Assembly (NCBI RefSeq): GCF_900101875.1
Contig: NZ_FNAI01000012.1
Span: 124,001 to 188,000 of the forward strand
Source of the DNA: Mucilaginibacter pineti
Lineage (GTDB): Bacteria > Bacteroidota > Bacteroidia > Sphingobacteriales > Sphingobacteriaceae
DNA: 64,000 nt
Reading direction: 5' to 3'
Part shown: positions 59,078 to 64,000 of the stretch, piece after piece
Numbering within the stretch: the first letter of the stretch is position 1
Layout of the letters: every line of letters begins with the position of its first letter
The notes under the pieces: generated by a model
The model's input: only the letters and a program-made list of their open reading frames with translations
Database searches by the model: none
What the model was told of the DNA's origin: nothing
Made by a program: the position numbers and the translations under genes

Positions 59078-59094
59078 GCTATTTAATAAATAGC
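59078..59094. promoter_or_regulatory. Palindrome upstream of the chagasin-like gene
   Basis: GCTATTTA, one central base, TAAATAGC: perfect dyad 35 bases before the ATG, next to a TACTTTTA box. Candidate operator. Confidence 0.35.
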
Positions 59095-59129
59095 GCTTAC
59101 TTTTATAAACCAATTAAACCAAACTGATC

Positions 59130-59525
59130 ATGAAGTTATTGTACAATAGTATATGCATTATTGCGTGTTTAGCAGTAACAGCTTGCCATAAAGACAAAAA
59201 AACAGAGGTTGTTAAACAACTGACCATAGCTGATGCGGGAAGTACAGCATCTGTTAGCATGGGCGAAACTATTTCATTAACATTAGGCAACCCAGGCGAT
59301 GGCGGATACCAGGTAAATGATCCTCTATATAAAACATCGGTATTAACGTTGGTAAGCCATACACATCAAAATAGCACCACCAACGCGGTTGGCGATGCTG
59401 GTAATGATACCTGGAAGTTTACCGCAAAGGGAAGCGGCACTACCACCCTTGAAATTACAGCTTCGCGGGGCACGCAGGGGGCGGATAAAATATCGCTGTT
59501 CAGCAACCAGATCACGGTGAAATAA
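59130..59525 (+). CDS. Small lipoprotein with chagasin-like (I42) fold, putative protease inhibitor
   Basis: A 131-residue lipoprotein (signal MKLLYNSICIIACLAVTAC, lipobox VTAC, Cys at 19). The mature part matches the immunoglobulin-like chagasin pattern: SMGETISLTLGNPGDGGYQV corresponds to the GNPTTGY loop, followed by TWKFTAKGSGTTTLEITASR near the GT...LxLxYxR block. Inhibitors of cysteine peptidases have this fold. The conserved RPW is not obvious, so inhibition is unproven. It has its own promoter region and a shared terminator, and is inserted between DUF4290 and murA. Confidence 0.7.
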   Translation: MKLLYNSICIIACLAVTACHKDKKTEVVKQLTIADAGSTASVSMGETISLTLGNPGDGGYQVNDPLYKTSVLTLVSHTHQNSTTNAVGDAGNDTWKFTAKGSGTTTLEITASRGTQGADKISLFSNQITVK

Positions 59526-59536
59526 ATTCTATATAA

Positions 59537-59577
59537 CAAGAAAGGCCGATACATATATGCATCGGCCTTTCTTGTTT
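59537..59577. terminator. Bidirectional terminator between chagasin-like and DUF4290 genes
   Basis: CAAGAAAGGCCGAT, loop, ATCGGCCTTTCTTG, followed by TTTTTAT. It serves both convergent genes. Confidence 0.88.
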
Positions 59578-59603
59578 TTATAATTGCTTGTTAACAGGTT
59601 ATA

Positions 59604-60359
59604 TTAATATTTTTTGGCACCGCCATTATTGTTGCGGTTACGGTTGTTTTGATTGTTGTTGTTGCGTGGGTTATTATTGTTTTGGGTACGACTACCGCCA
59701 CCTCCGCCGCCACGGTTATTGTTTTGATTGTTATTGGTACGGCCACGGTTGTTGTTGTTAGTGTTTTGTGCCGGATAGTTATTCGGCCTGAATTCAACAC
59801 GGGCAAGGTTAACGTTTTCCTCTAATTTTAAGGTGCCGCCAGATAAAGCGTACAGATCAGAAAGAATACTTTCGTCGGTAACAGAATCTTTATTCCATTG
59901 TACATAGGCCATTTTCATAAAATTGGCTACAGACTGTACCATGTGGCGTTTGCGCTCAGGATCTTCAATGGCTTTCGCCTTTTCAATCATCAGTTCAATA
60001 GTTTTACCATAGTGCTTGTATTTTATACGCTGATGCGGATATTTCAGTGGTGCAGGTTTCAGATGGATCTGTTCTGGTGATGGTTTTGGATATGGCGAAT
60101 CTACATCTATCTGGTAGTCAGATATAATATGCAGGTGATCCCAAAGCTTGTGCTTAAAATCGGCAACATCGCGCAGGTGCGGGTTTAAAAATCCCATTAA
60201 ATCAATCACTACTTGTGCGTAGCGGTTACGTTCTTCTTTAGTTGGCAACGCTACAATATATTTAACCATATTTTGTACGTTGCGGCCATATTCCGACAGG
60301 ATAAGTTTATTCCTGGTTGAATTATAATCAAAATTTGCAGGCGTGTTTTCTTGAGCCAT
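59604..60359 (-). CDS. DUF4290 family protein with Asn/Arg/Gly-rich tail
   Basis: A 251-residue cytoplasmic protein. Residues ~5-195 form the DUF4290 domain (ILSEYGRNVQNMVKYIVALP, HLRDVADFKHKLWDHLHIIS, MVQSVANFMKMAYVQWNKDS), an all-helical Bacteroidota family of unknown function usually encoded next to murA. The last ~50 residues are almost pure Asn, Arg and Gly (RGGGGGG, NRNRNNN), encoded by trinucleotide-rich DNA at 59610-59765. Such tails bind RNA or drive assembly in other proteins; here that is speculation. A promoter box is 105 bases upstream. Confidence 0.9.
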   Translation of the reverse strand: MAQENTPANFDYNSTRNKLILSEYGRNVQNMVKYIVALPTKEERNRYAQVVIDLMGFLNPHLRDVADFKHKLWDHLHIISDYQIDVDSPYPKPSPEQIHLKPAPLKYPHQRIKYKHYGKTIELMIEKAKAIEDPERKRHMVQSVANFMKMAYVQWNKDSVTDESILSDLYALSGGTLKLEENVNLARVEFRPNNYPAQNTNNNNRGRTNNNQNNNRGGGGGGSRTQNNNNPRNNNNQNNRNRNNNGGAKKY

Positions 60360-60463
60360 GTAATTGTTGTTGTTAAGAAAGTTTTAAGTTAGCCAGGCAA
60401 ATTTCCCTGTGTAATTGAGGGCTAATGAGGCTAAAATTGAATTGTTACTGTATTGTAGTAACG

Positions 60464-60471
60464 CAAATATA
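60464..60471 (-). promoter_or_regulatory. -7 box of DUF4290 gene
   Basis: Minus-strand TATATTTG matches TAnnTTTG exactly, followed by CG, giving a leader of about 100 bases. Confidence 0.5.
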
Positions 60472-60546
60472 ATGTAATAGTATTAATGTGCAAACAATTA
60501 GCTTAAAATGTTACTTTAGGAAAGAATGTAAAATAGTATCAACCTC

Positions 60547-61644
60547 ATGATTATTACCCATACCGATATTTACCGCTTCAGCATACCCATGGAACCTTTT
60601 ACCATTGCAACCGGGACTATGGATCATGCGCAAAACGTTTTCATTAGGGTGCACACCGATGGGGGGATTTATGGCGTTGGTGAATGTTCGGCTTTCCCCG
60701 TCATTACGGGCGAAACACAGGATACCTGCCTTGTTATGGCCCGCGAATTTGCCAGGCTTTGGATAGGGCAGGATGCATTGGATATCGCGGTACGGTTACA
60801 GCAATTACATAGTTTTACTGCGGGCAATACCACTATAAAAAGCGCTTTTGATATGGCACTTTATGATATAGCCGCCAAAAATGCAGGTTTGCCGCTATAT
60901 CAATTTTTAGGCGGTGAAAGGCGTGCGGTAGAATCTGATATTACCATCGGGATAGCCGGACCTGCAACTATGGCTTTGAAGGCGCTGGATTTTAAGGCTT
61001 CGGGTGCCAATATCCTTAAGGTAAAGCTGGGTAAAAATGCCATAGACGACGTGGAACGCATCAAGCAGATTCGCGAAGCAGTTGGCGACGGAATTAGGAT
61101 AAGGGTTGATGCCAACCAGGGCTGGAGCTTTGATGACGCAGTTTTTGCCTTACAAAGCCTGGCACCCTACCATATCGAATTTTGTGAACAACCCATGCGC
61201 ACCTGGTATGATGATCTGCTGCCGCAGTTAATGCAGCTATCGCCGGTAAAAATCATGGCCGATGAAAGTGTATATAACCACCATGATGCCCGCAGGCAGA
61301 TTGATAGTGGCTCGTGCCATTATATCAACATAAAAATGTCTAAATCGGGCGGGATATATGAGGCTAAGCAAATTCATGATGTAGCTGCATCCAAGGGAAT
61401 TGCCTGTATGATGGGGGGGATGCTGGAAAGCCGGATAGCGCTTAGTGCTAAACTGCACTTTGTGTACGCCAGTCCAAATATTCATTTTTACGATATGGAT
61501 ACCTGTATGCTGGGTCACCTGGCCGATCCATGTGTGGGCGGCGTAACTTATGACGGTTACAAGTTAAATATAAACGATAACCCGGGAATTGGCGCCGATG
61601 CCAATGACGATTTTCTGCAACACTGCGAGCATTTTACCATTTAA
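60547..61644 (+). CDS. Dipeptide epimerase (L-Ala-D/L-Glu epimerase, enolase superfamily)
   Basis: A 365-residue enolase-superfamily enzyme of the muconate cycloisomerase/AEE group, likely epimerising cell-wall dipeptides in recycling. The KxK motif is K158-V-K160. Metal ligands are D188 (VDANQGW), E214 (FCEQP) and D239 (MADES). The opposite-face Lys is K263 in INIKMSK. The specificity loop near residue 20 (EPFTIATGTMDHA) fits AEE enzymes. The acetyltransferase gene follows after 13 bp and is probably co-transcribed. Confidence 0.88.
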   Translation: MIITHTDIYRFSIPMEPFTIATGTMDHAQNVFIRVHTDGGIYGVGECSAFPVITGETQDTCLVMAREFARLWIGQDALDIAVRLQQLHSFTAGNTTIKSAFDMALYDIAAKNAGLPLYQFLGGERRAVESDITIGIAGPATMALKALDFKASGANILKVKLGKNAIDDVERIKQIREAVGDGIRIRVDANQGWSFDDAVFALQSLAPYHIEFCEQPMRTWYDDLLPQLMQLSPVKIMADESVYNHHDARRQIDSGSCHYINIKMSKSGGIYEAKQIHDVAASKGIACMMGGMLESRIALSAKLHFVYASPNIHFYDMDTCMLGHLADPCVGGVTYDGYKLNINDNPGIGADANDDFLQHCEHFTI

Positions 61645-61657
61645 TAATAATTCAATT

Positions 61658-62116
61658 ATGCTGATAAGACAAGCCACTTTAAACGATATCCCCACGCTGC
61701 TGCAATTTGAACAAGGTGTAATAAGCGCCGAACGGCCATTTGATAGCACGCTTATTGATTCGGCCATAAAATATTATGATCTGGAAGAGTTTATCACCTC
61801 GCCGGATATTGAATTTTTGGTGGCTGAAGTTGATGATATACTAGCCGGCTGCGGATATGCCCGCATTATGGAAAGTCCCAAACCTTATTTTAAATATGCC
61901 ACATACGCGTACCTTGGCTTTATGTACGTGCTGCCGCAATACCGGGGCAGGGGCGTTAATCAATTGATCGTTGAAGCGTTAAAACAATGGTCGCGTAAGC
62001 AAGGTTTAACCGAAATAAGGCTGCAGGTTTATAATGATAACGAACCTGCTATAAAAGCTTACGAAAAAGCTGGTTTTGTAAAACACATGGTGGAAATGCG
62101 GGTTGATATTGACTAA
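61658..62116 (+). CDS. GNAT family N-acetyltransferase
   Basis: A 152-residue acetyltransferase. ATG 61658 is preferred since it gives the usual start MLIRQATLNDIPTLLQFEQ; an upstream in-frame ATG lies inside the epimerase gene. The acetyl-CoA-binding motif A is YVLPQYRGRGVNQLIVEALK, and motif B follows in EIRLQVYNDNEPAIKAYEKAGFVK. The substrate is unknown. The 13 bp gap after the dipeptide epimerase gene suggests that they form one unit and that it may act in peptide or cell-wall recycling. Confidence 0.88.
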   Translation: MLIRQATLNDIPTLLQFEQGVISAERPFDSTLIDSAIKYYDLEEFITSPDIEFLVAEVDDILAGCGYARIMESPKPYFKYATYAYLGFMYVLPQYRGRGVNQLIVEALKQWSRKQGLTEIRLQVYNDNEPAIKAYEKAGFVKHMVEMRVDID

Positions 62117-62138
62117 TATTACCCGAAACGCGATAAAA

Positions 62139-62176
62139 CAAAAATGCCGTCCAGAGCTGTCGGGGCGGCATTTTCG
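62139..62176. terminator. Hairpin between GNAT gene and small ORF
   Basis: AAAATGCCGTCC, loop, GGGGCGGCATTTT. On the minus strand it is followed by TTTTTGTTTT, a good terminator for a gene reading leftward, which supports the small ORF at 62190-62315. It may also stop the GNAT transcript. Confidence 0.65.
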
Positions 62177-62189
62177 GGGCGGCAAAATA

Positions 62190-62315
62190 TTATAAAAGTG
62201 GTTTCCTTTTAGGCCTGACAGCGGCCTTTGAAACAGGTTGTTTTTCCTGCTTTAGGGCTTTGGGGTCATGCGATTCTTTTGCTGCTTCACCTTTCACTTT
62301 TTCCTTGGTTTCCAT
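62190..62315 (-). CDS. Small basic protein of 41 residues
   Basis: A minus-strand ORF starting METKEKVKGEAAKESHDPK and ending VRPKRKPLL. It is rich in Lys and Glu, has no membrane segment or known motif, and is probably disordered. Support: it sits in an otherwise empty 385-base gap, and its stop is followed within 15 bases by a hairpin with a T run on its own strand. No clear ribosome-binding or promoter box was seen. It could be spurious. Confidence 0.45.
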   Translation of the reverse strand: METKEKVKGEAAKESHDPKALKQEKQPVSKAAVRPKRKPLL

Positions 62316-62440
62316 AAATGTTGTATTATATATTATTATACTTAATTTATGGTTGAAATGTTTTAGGTGAAATGATAAATAAGTGTCATTTAAATATCAG
62401 AAAGCAGCTTTCCTGGAATACACATGAATTATAGCTAAAT
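62316..62440. other. Gap with no assigned feature
   Basis: About 125 AT-rich bases upstream of the small ORF. It should contain its promoter if the ORF is real. No TAnnTTTG match seen. Confidence 0.4.
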
Positions 62441-62481
62441 AAAAAATGGCTTATGCCGTTTTAAACTACATAAGCCATTAC
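62441..62481 (-). terminator. Terminator of M20 dipeptidase gene
   Basis: On the minus strand AATGGCTTATG, loop, CATAAGCCATT, then TTTTATTT: a perfect 11-pair stem. Confidence 0.85.
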
Positions 62482-62501
62482 TTATCAACTTGTAATGATA
62501 A

Positions 62502-63878
62502 CTATACTGCTGAACTTAGTTCTGCAAAATACTTATGAAATAAGGGTATGGTTTCAATTCCTTTATAGTAATTAAAAATATCATACTTCTCGTTCGGCGA
62601 GTGCAATGCATCGCTGTCAAGACCAAAGCCCATCAATACGGTTTTTAAACCAAGCTCGGCCTCGAATAGTGCAACAATTGGGATGCTGCCCCCACCGCGC
62701 GTTGGGATAGGATCTTTACCGAAAGATTCGGCAATAGCTTTCTGCGCCGCACGGTAGGCAATGCTGTCCGTTGGTGTTACCGCAGGTTCGCCGCCATGAT
62801 GAGGGGTAACTTTTACTTTTACATTGGCTGGCGCTATGCTCAGGAAATGTTTGGTGAACAGCTCAGTAATAGCATCTGATGTTTGATTTGGCACCAAACG
62901 CATAGAGATTTTGGCATGTGCTTTTGATGGCAATACGGTTTTGGCACCTTCGCCAATGTAGCCGCCCCAAATGCCGTTTACCTCAAGGGTGGGGCGGGTG
63001 CCTGTACGTTCAAAAGTGGTATAGCCTTTTTCGCCCCATACTTCGGCAATATCAAGGTCTTTCTTGTATTCTTCCTCATCATACGGTGCGTTGTTAAGTG
63101 CAGTACGTTCTTCGGCAGTAAGCGGTATTACTTTATCATAAAAGCCCGGAATGGTGATATGGTTATTCTCGTCATGTAATGACGCTATCATTTTAGTAAG
63201 GATAGTAATAGGGTTAGCCACAGCACCACCGTAAACGCCAGAGTGCAGATCGCGGTTAGGGCCGGTTACTTCAACTTCAAGGTATGAAAGGCCGCGCAAG
63301 CCGGTTTCCAATGAGGGATGCTCCATGCTGATCATCGAGGTATCGGAGATCAATACTACGTCGGCTTTTAATTTTTCTTTATTGGCTTTAACAAAGATTC
63401 CCAGGTTTGATGAGCCTACTTCTTCCTCACCCTCAATCATGAATTTAATATTGCAGGGCAGGGTATTGGTTTGCATCATCAGTTCAAATGCCTTTACATG
63501 CATATAAAACTGGCCCTTATCGTCGCAGGCGCCACGGGCGTATATTTTGCCATCGCGTATGGTAGGCTCAAACGGTGGGGTTTTCCACAACTCCAGCGGA
63601 TCTGCCGGCTGCACATCATAGTGGCCATAAACCAACACGGTTGGTTTGCTGGCATCAATTATTTTTTCGCCATAAACAATAGGATAGCCTGCGGTTTGGC
63701 AAATCTCTACATTGTCGGCACCGGCATCACGCAGCTTTTGGGCAACGTAGTCGGCAGTCTTTAAAACTTCGGGTTTGTATTTAGGATCGGCGCTAACCGA
63801 TGGGAAACGCAACAGGGCAAATAATTCGTCGAGTAAACGTTGCCTGTTCTGATCTACATATTGCTTTATGTGCTGCAT
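62502..63878 (-). CDS. M20 family dipeptidase
   Basis: A 458-residue zinc peptidase. Metal-site blocks are visible: GHYDVQPADP (His and Asp), RGACDDKGQ with the bridging Asp, and EGEEEVGS with the catalytic Glu. The dimerisation lid (about 195-350) contains RDLHSGVYGG, and the final ligand His is in DALHSPNEKYD. Length and motifs fit the cytosolic carnosinase-like/CNDP group of M20. It has its own promoter and terminator, so it is monocistronic. Confidence 0.95.
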   Translation of the reverse strand: MQHIKQYVDQNRQRLLDELFALLRFPSVSADPKYKPEVLKTADYVAQKLRDAGADNVEICQTAGYPIVYGEKIIDASKPTVLVYGHYDVQPADPLELWKTPPFEPTIRDGKIYARGACDDKGQFYMHVKAFELMMQTNTLPCNIKFMIEGEEEVGSSNLGIFVKANKEKLKADVVLISDTSMISMEHPSLETGLRGLSYLEVEVTGPNRDLHSGVYGGAVANPITILTKMIASLHDENNHITIPGFYDKVIPLTAEERTALNNAPYDEEEYKKDLDIAEVWGEKGYTTFERTGTRPTLEVNGIWGGYIGEGAKTVLPSKAHAKISMRLVPNQTSDAITELFTKHFLSIAPANVKVKVTPHHGGEPAVTPTDSIAYRAAQKAIAESFGKDPIPTRGGGSIPIVALFEAELGLKTVLMGFGLDSDALHSPNEKYDIFNYYKGIETIPLFHKYFAELSSAV

Positions 63879-64000
63879 ACAATGTTATTTGCAGCAAATA
63901 TATTGATGTTTATTGGTTTTGACAGCAGTAGTTATTGACCGTTAACAATGCGAGTAAGTAGGGAGGTAAGTTATTGCAGAAACAAATTACTTAAGGTAAA
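63879..64000. other. Upstream region at window end
   Basis: Contains the M20 gene promoter. No start of a further gene was recognised before the window ends. Confidence 0.4.
63895..63902 (-). promoter_or_regulatory. -7 box of M20 dipeptidase gene
   Basis: Minus-strand TATATTTG matches TAnnTTTG exactly, 16 bases upstream of the ATG. Confidence 0.5.

Overview
The window looks like a chromosomal segment of a Bacteroidota member, most likely a Mucilaginibacter/Pedobacter-like Sphingobacteriaceae. The taxonomic call is an inference. It rests on a SusC/SusD/SusE outer-membrane cluster, promoters of the TAnnTTTG type with a TTTG box about 19-21 bases upstream, lineage-typical families (DUF4290, DUF2795, DUF2807/GIN, DUF3347, BlaI plus M56 peptidase), an Asp-type MurA, and CCCTTCGACAAG-type intergenic repeats. 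I see no rRNA, tRNA, CRISPR array, phage or intact insertion sequence. The genes are mostly core metabolism with short accessory insertions.

Layout. 1-3.8 kb (minus): a tandem pair of secreted paralogues, then trpS, a deoxynucleoside kinase and kdsB. 3.9-9.7 kb (plus): two paralogous acyltransferases, gatC overlapping the second, an ABC ATPase, a secreted serine hydrolase and a GAF histidine kinase. 9.7-14.9 kb: a secreted unknown and a lipoprotein GH19 chitinase (minus); cobalamin adenosyltransferase and two small proteins (plus); ispD and queA (minus). 15.1-23.8 kb: a MacB-type permease with a DUF3347 lipoprotein, a secreted prolyl oligopeptidase, a 1094-residue hybrid sensor kinase (minus) and citrate synthase. 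24-34.7 kb: a TlpA-like thiol protein and susCDE (minus), a divergent esterase with an E-set/CBM48-like N-terminus, and recQ.

34.8-42.2 kb is the most accessory-looking block: a BlaI repressor with an M56 (BlaR1-like) membrane peptidase whose sensor is replaced by a novel beta-rich tail, three GIN-domain surface proteins, an HTH regulator and a di-haem cytochrome c. Two of the GIN genes share a promoter that looks like an ECF sigma-factor site. 42.3-47.1 kb: tig, clpP, clpX (protein quality control) and AMP nucleosidase. 47.4-53.3 kb: a 1959-residue alpha-2-macroglobulin-like protein with a carboxypeptidase-regulatory domain and a TonB plug domain inserted in it, but no barrel. 53.5-63.9 kb: cystathionine beta-synthase, a glycosyltransferase 39-type membrane protein, murA, a DUF4290 protein, a dipeptide epimerase, a GNAT acetyltransferase and an M20 dipeptidase.

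Two intergenic themes stand out. First, many genes are followed, right after the stop codon, by hairpins whose arms are built from degenerate copies of a short word that differs at each locus. Second, there are REP-like inverted repeats and one MITE-like element with nested palindromes. Motif assignments come from reading the sequence; no database search was run.
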